This document shows, piece after piece, positions 1 to 11,277 of a stretch of DNA of 64,000 nucleotides (positions within the stretch are counted from its first letter, which is position 1; every line of letters starts with the position of its first letter). Under the pieces are notes generated by a model. It was not told where the DNA came from. It saw only the letters and a program-made list of their open reading frames with translations, and made no database searches. The stretch is from Xanthostigma xanthostigma (taxonomy: Eukaryota; Arthropoda; Insecta; Raphidioptera; Raphidiidae): assembly GCA_963575645.1 (NCBI GenBank), contig OY754466.1, positions 12,192,001-12,256,000 on the forward strand, written 5' to 3'. A program made the position numbers and the translations under genes.

Positions 1-1756
1 TTACATCAACAATAAGCAAAATGGCGTCTTATATTAGTCCATGCTTACTGCGTTAGCATACTTATTTTGTGTCCCGGCCGAAAATTTTGTAAGTATAGTG
101 AGTGACTTACTAGATTTAGTAATTACTTACTTCGGCCAAACACGCCCAATAATTGTAGTTACTTACTTGTATCCTAGAGTTGTAAAAATATACCCAAAAT
201 CTGAAATATATTGATTGATTCGTTGAAAGACAATAACTTATTAAAGTATTAATGAACTTTTAAATAAATTATGTGATCACAAACAAAGACTGACGTCACA
301 AAACAGTATGAGTGCTCGTTTTCATGGGCACAATGTTTACAGACTTTTTCAACAGTCTTTTTCTCGGTTTTTTGAACAATAAAACAATTCCGTTCAAGTG
401 TCCTATTCACTGAAACATGAGATTTTTGTGAGCGAAATCGAGGGGTGTAAAAAACAGACCCGTTTACATCTCTACTGCGTGTGTTTGGGAGACTGCTGTA
501 GGTACCAATAGAAAGAACAAATTGAACTTGGATAATTGTTTTTCTGTCTCCCTTCTTTAGCGAGCTCAAATTGTTCCGCTGTGTCTTCGGAGTTCACTCA
601 AGGAATCAATTACGGATTATGTCATAGACACGCTCTGTTCGTTGGGTGCAGTTCCATTCACCAAACTGTTGGAAGAAATCACATAAACATAAAACTTTCC
701 ACACAACTTTCCCTTCATGAAGAACGAAGAAAACATTTGCTGCAGTGCGTGAAAATGAAAAGCAGTTCAATAATATATTTTCACAAATTTATAAAGATTT
801 TTACGTCTTTTAGTCTAAAATTTATAAATTTCAACAAAAAAGTAAACTGCTACGTATGTTGTGACGTAATCTGATCCAAACAGTCCAGTCAATAGTGAAG
901 TATTACGACGTCATTACAGTAAAACGTTGCCGAACGGATAAGGCGTTCATTTTTTCGGAGACTTAAAATTACAAGATAAGAATTCAGCGAGTCTGACACC
1001 TCGAATATGGTCGACATATCCGAGGTGTCAGACATTTTAATTGGTTCATGTTATTTGTCAGAGAACATTATTTTAGCGTTTTGGTTGAAGTTTTTAAGCT
1101 ATCCAATTAAAAAACCAACAATGTCTCTAAATTTTTACATGTCGTCAAAACGACATCTTTCGGAAAGTTTAGAGTGAAAGCGCCCCAAAGTCAAGAAAAG
1201 TCATATAGAGGAAATAGGTGTCAGACTAGGCCTAATGAAGCCATATACAAAGTTTGGGGAGAGTATGTATCAATAAAATTTTTGCCGACGGGCACTCTGA
1301 CTATTAGTACCTATTATATTTATATAAGGATTGTATGTAATTTTTACTGTTTTTAATATATTAGTTTGATGACGTCATTATTATGTAATTTAATTTGATA
1401 TAATCTGATTGCAGTAACCTGATGCAAACTTCAACTGTTCTTTGTGACGTAATTACGTGCATAATAATAATTAAACTGGTGTAAAATTCACTCACAATTA
1501 GGTACGTTTGTTGACAAGCTGAAGTGACATACTACGTAATTTGCAATTAAAACATTAAGAATCAGAGTAATAATTATTCAATAAGCTGTGAAATGTTTTT
1601 AAATAAGGTTTCTAAATCGTTCAATTGGCGGGAACATTTTTATCCGTATTAGTAGATTGTACATCGTAATGGATATTACAAAGCGATGTAACATTGTGTT
1701 TAAAACTCGCGCCATCAAGTTTTACTGTCACACGAGCCGTAATAACATTACGCACT
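1..1756. other. AT-rich intergenic DNA, no gene seen
   Basis: Only short, low-complexity reading frames are present, none with recognisable domains or biased codon use. TGACGTCA-like sites recur, and there is one strong short palindrome, listed separately. The piece from 1640 to 1756 precedes a pogo-type fragment but does not match the left half of the better copy near 47.7 kb. Confidence 0.6.
991..1033. repeat. 43-bp near-perfect palindrome
   Basis: A perfect 13-bp inverted repeat (GTCTGACACCTCG and its complement) encloses 17 bases that are themselves almost palindromic around GTCGAC. It could form a cruciform or RNA hairpin. Its function is unknown and no flanking element was recognised. 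Confidence 0.75.
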
Positions 1757-2151
1757 CTATTGCGCGTATTAATAAAACTTTTTCGTCAATACACAAAGAT
1801 TTTCTTTTACTCGCCATGTTCACAGTTTGCAAGTTTGTAGGCAACTAAGAATATGATAACTTATCGATAAGCAGCTGAGCTAAACATATGAAAGATAATC
1901 CCAACAAACAAAAGGACGAATTTCTTAGAATCTTCGGTACGCACGATGCCGACAACAAAGCAACAAAATAACAAACAAGTACTGTTTATTGCTTAATGAT
2001 GACGTATTGTTGTCGTTATTTAGAGTGGGTGTGTCGTTATTTAGAGTGTATCATTGTATGAGCGACAAGGTACACCGACTAGAGTTAAGTAATTTCGACG
2101 TTTTAAGGAGTTTTTCGTTATATCGAGTGCCGTTAAATGGAGTTTACACTG
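1757..2151. mobile_element. Pogo/Tigger-type non-autonomous element, partial copy
   Basis: About 395 bp match the right two thirds of the element at 47704-48249, with shared landmarks such as GATAACTTATC, CAACAAAGCAACAAAATAAC and the closing GGAGTTTACACTG. The right end is canonical and is followed by TA, the target used by Tc1/mariner-pogo elements. The left terminal repeat was not found, so this copy appears truncated or rearranged. No transposase frame is present. Confidence 0.7.
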
Positions 2152-3002
2152 TATATCTAATTAGTAATTAATAGAACCATTGCAGCACTGAAGTATTAAT
2201 ACCCTTTTGTTGAAACGTAGTAGGTACCTAGCTACCTACACGTTTTTCTATAATTCACCATTCCTGATTTATCCGTATTTTTTCGTTTCATTTGATCTAT
2301 TGTGCATCTATACGTATTTTTCTGATTAAATAGTGACAATAGTTCAGTATCATCAAAATGTGAATTGAAGTTATAGCAAACAAGACCATTACAATAATTT
2401 TATGATGACTAACATCTGTACAGAACAAAGAACAAAAAGCGCCGAATAAAAAACTAACAAATGAAAGCCAAACTAATCTTCCAATAAAAATAAATCATAA
2501 AACGATATTTTAAAGTTAAAAAAAGCAGACACAATGGATGTATGCAATCGCAATAAAAGAACGCAAATGCAGTTTACAGAGCTACCTGAAGTGGCAAACA
2601 ACATGTTTATAGGGTTCTTTTTTTAAAGGTTACGTATCCAAAAGGTCCAAACATAGCCCTATTGTTCTGTATATCTGTTCATGTCACAGTGGCTCCTAAA
2701 GTCTAAACTAAACGATGTGTCCGAATAACGAAATTGATGCATACATATTATTGTGTTAGTTGTTGGGCATATAAACCCAACCAAACCGCATTTTTTTTTG
2801 GACTTCTGTACATCGTTGCTGCACACTGTTTTTATTTTTAATTAAAAAAGGGGGGGGGTAAAGGGTTCAAATTTTAGAGGTTAAAGTATAGAATACTCTG
2901 GTCGATTGAATCTATTAGTACAGATCTTTCCGTATATAAATGGAGTTGGTACTTGAACAATTTTGTCTTCTATTGTCGGTAAACATAAACATTGAGCTTC
3001 AG
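2152..3002. other. Non-coding AT-rich stretch
   Basis: No gene or complete element was seen. A short G-run lies near 2849-2857. The stretch around 2930-2975 resembles 3375-3415, which suggests a small duplication flanking the decayed Helitron. Confidence 0.5.
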
Positions 3003-3341
3003 GGTTGTTCCGTTCCCAGGTGTAAAAAAACGAATGGGGGGAGGGACATGAGTACGCACGTTCATCTTTGTTTACACCGTGATGAATGTTGTGTCCAAAT
3101 TTCATGATGATCGGAGTTACCGTTCAAAAGTTTTGTCGGACGAACAAATTTTGAGTTATATTTTGCAACATTTTTCATTGCTGCTCCGCTCCTATTGGTC
3201 GTAGCGTGATATAGCCTATAGCCTTCCTCAATAAATGGACTATCCAACAAAAAAAAATTTTTTCAATATAAACCAGTAGTTCCTGAGATTAGCGCGTTCA
3301 ACAAAACAAACAAACTCTTCAGCGTAATATATTAGTGTAGA
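3003..3341 (-). mobile_element. Non-autonomous Helitron, decayed copy
   Basis: The sequence matches the Helitron family whose better copies are at 36331-36688, 57738-58294, 17999-18280 and 59788-60524. Shared blocks include TGAATGTTGTGTCC, TTCATGATGATCGGAGTTAC, CTCCTATTGGTCGTAGC and GATTAGCGCGTTCAAC. The 5' end lies at the right (complement of TCTACACTAATA). The 3' hairpin and CTAG terminus at the left are degraded. It is non-coding and needs a Helitron replicase in trans. Confidence 0.75.
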
Positions 3342-3838
3342 ATAGATAGACGCTAGTATAAAACTCTCTGTGTATGAATTGAGTTAGTAATTGGCCGATT
3401 TTGTCATCAATAATAATTATTATTATTAATAAGTTATATACTCACGAATAATAAAAATAATCATAAATGGAGTTAACAAACAGAAGCTCTGAACAGAGAA
3501 GACAGTATTATCGTTCAAGTTACATTAAGCAATAGAAGTAATCATCAGGTAATCACTTGGAACACATTTTATGGTTACTGCACGAATTACTTAAGAAAAT
3601 TAAAATGTGCGGTGAACAGAAAGAATTGAATGGGGATATTAGACACTGAAATTGTTACTTCTGAACGAAAGGAACGACTACCGAAAATAATTATGACAAT
3701 TGATCTTTAGATCTAACTGTCGTGGCTTCGAAATCCAGCTCCGCTCGTTGATGTTTTGTAAAGTCGTTCAATTTTATTTGATGCAATCAGACGTTACTAA
3801 CCTTTGGTTGTCAATAATCTACAATAAATAAAAAAACA
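3342..3838. other. Non-coding stretch
   Basis: AT-rich DNA with an (AAT)-rich patch near 3415-3460. No gene or bounded element was recognised. Confidence 0.5.
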
Positions 3839-4797
3839 GGCCAAGTGCGAGTCGAACTCGAGCACCGAGGATTCCATACAAACTTGTAAATAGTTCGTCC
3901 ATCACGGGAATCGAGTTTCGAAGATTTTTCCCGCTTAGACGTTAAAAAACTGTTATCCCCTTACATCAGGGTTGCCAGACGTACGATAAATCTCGTACCA
4001 TTACGAGATTTACAGTTTTTGTACGAGATGCAAGAATAACAAAATTCTCGTACAATTTTGTACGAGATTTTAACAATTATGACTGTCTTCGTTAGGTATC
4101 AGCCAAAAAGTGTGAAATTTTGCATATTTACCTACTTCACACATCACAAAACGATTGACTGGGCGCATCACTAAATGCACTACCTCATCCCTATATTATT
4201 AAACGAGCTAATCTTTTTCTCGAAAACGACCTTAACGATTTGGATGAAATTTACTGAAAAGGGATTTTGGGGGGCAAAAAATCGTTTTAGCTAGGTCTAA
4301 TCTCTCGAAAAAATCGTTTTCTTACAAATTTTATCATTATAAAAATCAATTTTTTGACGTATGAAAATACTTAAATATTGTAAGTATGTTTTGGAATTTT
4401 ATACAAACAATGAAACAATTGTTTTCAAAATATTATGACAGTTAATCTTTAATTACTATACAAGTGAGACTTAAAATAAATACGTATTTGAATATCAGTA
4501 TTTTATTTAACTTTCCGAGCAAAGCTCGGTCACCCAGGTATCACTATATGAAACTTGACAACTTGTGTGGGGAATCCCCGTTTAATGTATTTATTTGTTG
4601 TTGTCCTTATAACACTAATGTTAATCACTATCAGTTCTAATCGTTTCATTTGAATTGATAGCTAAAAGCGCAAAGAATATGACTACTCAAAGTTAAATAG
4701 TACAGTAAATAGCGTCTTGACAGACAGACAGACAGACGGACAACAAAGAGATCCTATAAAGGTTCCTTTTATCCTTTTGAGCTGCGGAACCCTAAAA
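3839..4797 (+). repeat. Lepidopteran GGCCAAGTGCGAGTC-type interspersed repeat
   Basis: It opens with GGCCAAGTGCGAGTCGAACT near 3840 and closes with a GACAGACAGACAGACGGAC block and GCGGAACCCTAAAAA near 4724-4797. Both ends are familiar from a very common moth and butterfly short interspersed repeat (recalled, not searched). The interior is longer than usual and probably holds later insertions: a hAT-like end CAGGGTTGCCAG at about 3967 and a palindrome around 3987-4012. I cannot classify the family firmly. Confidence 0.55.
3987..4012. repeat. Short palindrome next to a hAT-like terminus
   Basis: TAAATCTCGTA and its complement are separated by a 4-base loop, with further CTCGTAC and GTACGAGA copies just downstream to 4070. 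Together with the upstream CAGGGTTGCCA this resembles the subterminal region of a hAT-type element. The opposite terminus was not found. Confidence 0.45.
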
Positions 4798-4799
4798 AA

Positions 4800-5035
4800 T
4801 GGATAAGTGCGAGTAGAACACGCGCTATGAGTGTTTCATACCATTATTACCATTATAACAACTTGATAATACTTTGTTGGAGTTGTAAGAAATAGTCGCA
4901 AAAACATTTTTTATTGTGATAAAACTTCAAATTTACGGATTTTTCCCTCGTGCTGTGCAGCGATTACCTTTTTTTATAATAAACATTTATAAATTTATGT
5001 ATTTCTATCATTTTTTCTTTTTCATAAATATCCTG
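4800..5035 (+). repeat. Second, diverged head of the GGCCAAGTGCGAGTC repeat
   Basis: Immediately after the first copy's CCTAAAAA tail comes ATGGATAAGTGCGAGTAGAAC, a diverged version of the same head. This copy shows no clear tail, so it is probably truncated. Confidence 0.45.
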
Positions 5036-5049
5036 TCAGACCGCAACCA

Positions 5050-5482
5050 GTGTTACTAGCTGTGATCTGACAGAGATCAAAATATAATTTATTTAAATTG
5101 CATAATTGGACAACACGGACATCGATTCGTCTATAAATACCGGCCATGAGCTGTTGTACAGAGAGAGATCTGTCGTCCGTTGTTCACAATTTTTACAAGC
5201 CTTTTTTCCTGTGAATTCTTATTTCTTTTTTGTCAAATTCTAATTTGTTAATTATTATCAACATTACTTGTTTTGTGTTTTTTTTTTTTTTGTTTAAAAT
5301 ACATTGTTTTATTACACTGCATCTGTAGGTTTTGATTCCCTTGCAAGTGTCAAAATATATGCGGCATAAACGGCCGTATCTTTTGATTGAGTTGACTTTC
5401 ATTTTTCATTATTAGTAGTACTTTTTAGTTTCATTTTGTTAAAGTTTGTTTTTGTAAATAAATATTTTTACCACCAACAAAG
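5050..5482 (+). repeat. Promoter-plus-polyA module, possible solo LTR fossil
   Basis: A CTATAAATACC TATA-like box near 5131 is followed about 30 bp later by a G/A-rich start region, and AATAAA with a T-rich 3' side lies near 5458. This order is what a solo long terminal repeat shows. No flanking retroelement genes are present and the exact ends and target duplication are not clear. A host promoter fragment is an equally open reading. Confidence 0.3.
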
Positions 5483-5499
5483 AACAGTTTTGTCACAAT

Positions 5500-6039
5500 T
5501 AATGATGTGCCGGATCGTTAAAAATGTATATCCGCGGATACGGATCTGAATACGGATATTTGGTTTCAAGTTCCTCGGATACGGATACGGATCTTAACTT
5601 TCTTAGAGTACGCGGCGGTAAATATTGCACATCGACCTTTGGAAAGAGACTATCTGTTACGGGAAAAAGTTATTGACCTCTTTAAGAGTTAACTCTCATA
5701 ACAGATTGTCTCTTTCCAAAGATCGATGTGCAATATCTCATTTTAAAGATAGTTTTTTAGTACCTTTGCGTTATGTACTATTGGTATGGTACTCACTATG
5801 ATAAATGTTTGCAATATAAAGGTGCCAAATACGATTTTAAAAAATAATCTGAATGGAATTTAACAGTTTTTCATTAATATACCTAATCACCTATATATAT
5901 ATAATTTCATCTATGAATTGAAAATTAATAAGGTAAAAGATCCGTAAAAAATCCGCCAAAAACTAACGGATACGGATACGGATCTTTCTTCTCCCTCGGA
6001 TATCCGCGGATACGGATACGGATATCCGGCACATCACTA
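5500..6039. mobile_element. hAT-type non-autonomous element, 540 bp
   Basis: The inverted ends are TAATGATGTGCCGGAT and TAGTGATGTGCCGGAT on opposite strands, flanked by an 8-bp target duplication GTCACAAT/GTTACAAT (7 of 8). Subterminal regions hold repeated CGGATACGGAT units, typical transposase-binding-like repeats. The middle (about 5618-5738) is a large inverted repeat around GCACATCGA. It has no coding capacity. hAT elements duplicate 8 bp on insertion, which supports the assignment. Confidence 0.88.
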
Positions 6040-6679
6040 GTTACAATATGTAGGGAACTCCCTTAAGAGAGTCTAAAGTGTTGATTTTCGGTCAGGCCAA
6101 ATGTTAATGTCATACGCGTCATTGCAGTTTAACTAAAAAGTGCAGGTCTAAGGTTGAATACCGACGTTCAACTAACTGGCTAGTCGTCCAATTAACTGGC
6201 TAATTGTGCTGCGACATTTCTACGCTGTGTATGTTTGAAAATAAATGTATACATTCTATTCTGTAGGTTCTGTAAAATGTTATAAACGAAATTATGACTT
6301 GAAAAGGCTTTAGACATTTTATTAAAAGACATTAAAAGAGTCATATCTCGGCATTGTATTCATACTCGTATTTAAAAACCTTGAATGAAATGTTAAAGGG
6401 TTAAGTTTGATCAAAGTGCTTTTATGTGTGAATATTCAAGTCTAGGTGGAAACTTTAGACATTTTCACTTCAAGTGGTTAAAAAGGAAGCCGTTTAGATG
6501 CATTCGCCTCTTCTGCTTTTAGTACAAGCATGAACGCAGCTTGTGGGAACGTCACAAGCTGTCTACTGTCAATACAGTGAAATAAAATCGAAACGAAATT
6601 CTCCGGAGTAAGAGTTAAGACACTAACAACCTTTGTTGTCGAGCGTATATAATCTACAACATCTATCTTGAAGCGCGTG
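6040..6679. other. Non-coding stretch
   Basis: No gene or bounded element was recognised in this AT-rich segment. Confidence 0.5.
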
Positions 6680-6884
6680 ATGTGAATTTTTCAGCGTAAT
6701 TTTCGCCAAATTCAAGAAGTCTGATTAACTTGAAAATTTGCACACGTGTCAAGGGCCGTAAAAATAAAGATTTAATTTTTTAAATAATTTTTTGAAAACT
6801 AAGAAAAATTACTTAAAAAATTCAATCTTAATGTTATTGTAAAATAAGTAGATACTAATTCTTCTTTATATTTTTTAGATTACA

Positions 6885-7020
6885 TATTTCTGAAGAAACT
6901 CCAAATCCGGACTGAAACGTCAATGTATTAATTATTATTTTTTGTTAATAGGTATATTTGTCTGAAAAATGGTCGATAATTTTATTTATTGAAGAATTAT
7001 AATCAGACGTTAATCAAAGA
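6885..7020 (+). repeat. CTGAAGA/GAAACGT module, copy 1
   Basis: TCTGAAGAAACTCC, a short spacer and GGACTGAAACGTC lead into a shared AT-rich tract ending ATCAGACGTTAATCAAAGAT. Near-identical order recurs at 9118-9275 and, weaker, at 61545-61640. The opening part can form a small stem flanked by CTGAAGA and GAAA. Confidence 0.6.
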
Positions 7021-7026
7021 TTTAAA

Positions 7027-7333
7027 ATAAATTATAGTTTAAAAAAACAAAAAAACACGCTTTAATAGCAAACCGCACTAAAAGATAGAAAATGATTATT
7101 AACAAAATAATTCTATTACAGTAAAAAAGCGTGGGGTGCCAATTACTATATTTTCATTATAACTCTTATTTTATAAATAGTTACTAATGAAATAATTATA
7201 ACATTTAATATCAAGCACCCCACGCTTTTTTACTATAGGTGCCATTGAATTATTTTGTTAATAATTATTTTATACTTTTTAGTTCGGTTTGCTATTAAAG
7301 CGTGTTTTTTATTTTTTTTAAACTATAATTTAT
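7027..7333. repeat. Foldback element with roughly 120-bp inverted arms
   Basis: The left arm (TAAATTATAGTTT, ACACGCTTTAATAGCAAACC, AAGCGTGGGGTGCC) is matched by its complement on the right. The related structure near 56010-56290 keeps the same arms with more differences. It is a MITE-like unit with no coding capacity and unassigned superfamily. Confidence 0.8.
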
Positions 7334-7535
7334 TACGAAAGAAAAACAAACGGGTTAGTTCCATTTACTACAAAATATTTAAGCCTTCAAGATTTCTTTT
7401 AGATAAATAATAATCGTTATAAAAATCAACAAAAAAACAACATAGCAAGCACTTACGCCCTACCACTGGCATTTCTAAGTTAAAAAGAAAAACACGAAAG
7501 CTTAAACAACAATAATTGTAAAATAATAAATAAAA

Positions 7536-7904
7536 CAAATACAATAATGATGATATTAATTGCGTTTAACGTCCGTTTCTCGACCCTATGTCATAATAAA
7601 ACGCCATTAGCATCATTACTATTTTCCATTTACCATTTTCTAAATTTTTAAACTTCAACTTAATTAAAAGCATCGTGCGAACTGCGAACGGAGGAATTAT
7701 AGAAAATTAGGATAAGGTAGACAACTTTGTGATCGGCCAAGGCCTTGAAATGAGACCATGGAAAACCTCAGCAAGATGGTCGCTACAATAACTACCGTTT
7801 CTCGATAGGAAAAAGTCTCAGTCACATCTGCCTCCGCTGGGATTCGAACTCAGTGCCTTTCGAATGCGCATCTATTAATCTAACCACTACGCTACACCGC
7901 TCGG
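7536..7904 (-). mobile_element. tRNA-derived SINE, copy 1
   Basis: On the minus strand the head reads CCGAGCGGTGTAGCGTAGTGG, then a B-box-like GAGTTCGAATCCC, then a body including CAAGATGG and a conserved 3' motif GTCGAGAAACGGACGTT. The same head, body landmarks and 3' motif occur in the plus-strand copy at 51443-51859. RNA polymerase III box A and B positions are consistent with a tRNA origin. A weak AT-rich target duplication (ATAAATAAA) is possible. It is mobilised by a partner LINE. Confidence 0.85.
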
Positions 7905-8169
7905 TACATAAATAAATTTAAAAAAATATATACAACTTGTTTCAGAATTCAGCAGACAAGTATAAAAATGTATATTATATAAAGCCAGCTTAAAACACCC
8001 GATTAAAACTTCTCGACTAGTTTCCTCACCCAACAATAGATGTCAAATAAATAGTGCACCGGTTGTTAATTGTACCTTAAGTAGTTAAGTAGTTTTTTCT
8101 TTTCATTGCCTCATAAATAAATTTTACGTCAAAAGAGTATATCAATATTTCGATATTTAAAAAAAAAAA

Positions 8170-9077
8170 AATTGTCTGTAAAGTCGGTTTACGGACGATA
8201 GTTTTACGTGATAACGTATTCCGTAATACATAACCTAAACCTCCCAAAATTTGGTTTCAATCCGCTTATCCTTGTGTCGGAATGATAAGAAATGTCAAAA
8301 GTGACGTTTGCAACTGTCAAAGTATTATGTTCTAATAATAATTATTTATTCCAATAGTTAACTTAGAAGGCGTTGCATTTCACAAAATACTAATGTCAAA
8401 AAATTGAATTAAACATTAGAAATGCAGCCGTTTTCATGTTAAGACAAGGCATACGTTATTTTCTAATTTCCATGTACGGCAAACAAAGACGACCGACCGC
8501 GTCGCGCCATGCATTAGACAACATTGCATTTATACAGCTATTTTTCTATATAAATTTGTATAAAAAAACTGTTTAGGCAAATTCTGTTATACGAAATCTA
8601 TGTAAAATGTTCTCCTCTTTCGTTTAAGACTGGTTTCAAACCGACCTGATTTAAATTGAGCGAGAAATTAGCAAAAAGCACGCACAGGGTCAGGCGGAAC
8701 GTTACGCGTTACGCGTTACGAACGTTAGGAACGTTACGTTACACTTTTTCGTGCATGCAGTCGGTGTTTTATCAATTTATAAGATTGGTGATTCATCAAT
8801 TTATAAGACGTTATCACGTCAAAAACTGTTTAGGCAAATTCTGTTATACGAAATCTATGTAAAATGTTCTCCTCTTTCGTTTAAGACTGGTTTGAAACCG
8901 ATCTGATTTAAATTGAGCGAGAAATTAGCAAAAAGCACGCACAGGGTCAGGCGGAACGTTACGCGTTACGAACGTTAGGAACGTTACGACCGTTACACTT
9001 TTTCGTGCATGCAGCCGGTGTTTTATCAGTTTATAAGATTGGTGATTCATCAATTTATAAGACGTTATCACGTCAAA
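8170..9077. mobile_element. GACGTTATCACGTC-family element with internal duplication
   Basis: The left end TGTCTGTAAAGTCGG and TTTTACGTGATAACGT and the right end GACGTTATCACGTCAAAA are partly inverted. The copy at 27731-28389 is collinear, and a 3' fragment lies at 34040-34123. Here the right-hand ~254 bp (from AACTGTTTAGGCAAATTC to ACGTTATCACGTC) is present twice in tandem (about 8567-8820 and 8824-9077). GTTACGCGTTACG microrepeats vary between copies. It is non-coding and I cannot name the superfamily. Confidence 0.75.
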
Positions 9078-9117
9078 ACTTACAGTAAATTTTATTAGAA
9101 ACTAATAATTAATTATT

Positions 9118-9275
9118 TTTTATATTTTTAGAACAATTCTGGAGAAGATTCCAAATCCGGACCGAAACGTTACTGTACTGAATTATATTTATATTTTTTT
9201 GTTAATATATTTGTCTGAAAAATTGTTCGATAATTATATTTATTGAAGAGTTCAAATCAGACGTTAATCAAAGAT
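9118..9275 (+). repeat. CTGAAGA/GAAACGT module, copy 2
   Basis: It reads TCTGGAGAAGATTCC, then GGACCGAAACGTT, then the AT-rich tract ending ATCAGACGTTAATCAAAGAT, as at 6885-7020. It sits directly after the GACGTTATCACGTC element. Confidence 0.6.
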
Positions 9276-9830
9276 TTGTGTATTAATGGTGTCAAAATCT
9301 ACACCACTGCATAGAGTATGGGTAAGGATATACCTTATTTGCATCATAACGGCCACCATATTATATAAGTTTTCTATAGCAGTGACGTTTTCTCGAGCCA
9401 TGTCTTGTCTTTTCTTACTGCGGCGTCCCGTCCCCTCGCTAAGCTGCCTGCTGCTTAATTTGCATGTTAAACGTATTAACATTGTTATCAGACGCAGTCA
9501 ACCGAAAAAAAAACTTTTATTACAGACGACGCGTAAAAAAGAAACATCAGTATTCTAATTTAAAATCGATTTCTTGTAATGTAAATAAATTATTATTTTA
9601 CTCGAGTCGTAATTGTGTTTACATAAAGGTAAATGTTTTTTATTAACAGATATTGTAACGTTCTGCATTTCCGTCTGGAAAATATTAACAATATGCCCCC
9701 TACGATTTTATTTTTGTGACTCATATTTATTTTCTAGTGTTTAGTAAATTATCGATTGTACAATAAAAGCGTTTACCTTAAAAGTTTTTTTACCTATTTT
9801 TATTTTTAAGTTTTTAGTGTGCTTTTAAAT
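9276..9830. other. Non-coding stretch
   Basis: Small overlapping reading frames at 9264-9646 on both strands show no domain or signal and are judged chance openings. No bounded element was recognised. Confidence 0.5.
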
Positions 9831-10260
9831 TTCAACCGGACGAAAGCCGGACTGGTCGGTTAGCTACTATTATATTGTATTGTCATCGGAACTACATACG
9901 TGTGCAAAATTTCAACTCAATCGGATAACGAGAAGTAGTTGAATAAGCTGTCGTATGGTTTATTAAAAATGCGATTTGCAACCGGACGAAAGCCGGAACG
10001 ATCAGTTAGTCAATATAAAAAGTTTGTTCCAAGCAGCCAGCAAACGGTAACGAAACCGTCGCTTGCATGCGTAGTAGCTAAAATGTGTTACAGAATCGCC
10101 ACAGACAGCTTCGTTTTAGCTACTGCGCATGCGGGCGACGGTTTCGTTACCGTTTGCTGGCTGCTTGGAACAAACTTAAAATTGTATTGTCATCGGAACT
10201 ACACACCTATGCAAAATTTCAACCTAATCGGATGACGGGAAGTTGTTGAAAAAGCTGTCC
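9831..10260 (+). repeat. Tandemly arranged short repeat (CATCGGAACTACA units)
   Basis: CAACCGGACGAAAGCCGGA occurs at about 9834 and 9979, and TTGTATTGTCATCGGAACTACA with CAAAATTTCAACCTAATCGG at about 9873 and 10183. The second unit is interrupted by the foldback at 10020-10177. The wording resembles the 3' region of widespread insect retroposons, but the family is not certain. Confidence 0.55.
10020..10177. repeat. Foldback element with nearly perfect arms, 158 bp
   Basis: AAGTTTGTTCCAAGCAGCCA on the left is matched at the right by its complement, continuing through CAAACGGTAACGAAACCGTC. Arms are about 60 bp and nearly identical, which suggests youth. The unit splits an otherwise repetitive flank, so it probably inserted as a MITE. 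It contains no coding capacity. Confidence 0.82.
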
Positions 10261-10261
10261 C

Positions 10262-10891
10262 AAAATTTGAAACAAAGAAATATACGGAGTCAATCTACAT
10301 AAAAACGTTTAAAAAATCGGACATCCTCGATAAAAGTTCGATAAACCTAAACTTAAAATTGAAGCATCCTGTTAAAGCTAAGCTTTCCGTCAAACCCATT
10401 TCGAAGACCGAATTTACGGGCAAAATTAACGTGTCCACGGGAGCAAAGCTGCTGAAAAAGTCTAGTTTATTATAACTTGGAATATATCTCAATTTGCAGT
10501 ATGGAATTAAATAAAAATTATCCATAGTATAGCTTGTTACACAAGGAAAAGTTAGTACCATCAGCTATGCTAAAGCTGCATTAACATATTTATATTATGA
10601 GAAATAATCATAGCAATAAATCCTTACCACAAGCAGAACACAGCTGGTCTCCGCAATGCAGCTGAGAAAAAAGCTGTTATGAAACTCATGAATTTTTCAG
10701 TACGAAATTTTATTCGTCAAGAGTATAAAAAAGACAATGTACATTGTTTTCGTCCCACTTGAATATAATCTTATTGGATTTAACACTATATTATAAAAAG
10801 TAGACATTTTTAATGTACGCTCCTTTTGTTTTCCTTCAATTTATAACAGACACAAAAACCAAAATATTTTTCACACTGACGATTCTAAAAA
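10262..10891. other. Non-coding stretch
   Basis: A small minus-strand reading frame at 10295-10561 has no recognisable domain, and codon use looks random. No element was recognised. Confidence 0.45.
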
Positions 10892-11144
10892 CATTAGCGT
10901 AGCAAGAAGGGGGGCCAGGTGGACCTGGCCCACCTTAGAATATTAATTGTTCACGTACAAATAACAAGATAAATCTACAGTAATCTACATATTTTCTTTG
11001 TCGTGAAATTTCTCCAGAAAGTCGTGTTGATCGATTTCGCTCCTATGAACAGTTTTCAAATTATGTATAAGTGGCAGCTGGTAATGATAGGTAGAGTTGA
11101 AAATTTGCCCCCCCCCCCAGGATAAAATCGTTGCTACGCCTCTG
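10892..11144. mobile_element. hAT-type non-autonomous element, 253 bp
   Basis: The ends CATTAGCGTAGCAAG and (complement) CAGAGGCGTAGCAACG are inverted, flanked by TCTAAAAA/TCTCAAAA (7 of 8). Internal homopolymers (GGGGGG and a run of C) sit near both ends. It has no coding capacity. Confidence 0.75.
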
Positions 11145-11277
11145 TCTCAAAAAACAACTTAAACTGTCTTTTTAAAAATTCAATAAAAAAATTATTGCAT
11201 AATAGACAAATTAGGTAGTAAGCTAGTGACGATTTTACTTATGGTATTTCCTTAAACCTGAGTTTTTATGAATTCAT

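Larger units (their letters stand above)
6680..7334. repeat. Composite repeat shared with 55815-56290
   Basis: It begins with a block (CAAGAAGTCTGATTAACTTG, CACACGTGTCAAGGGCCG) also found at 55840-55890, continues through a GAAACGT module (6885-7020), and ends in a large foldback (7027-7333). The relative near 56 kb lacks the inserted module, which suggests the module entered later here. Confidence 0.65.
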
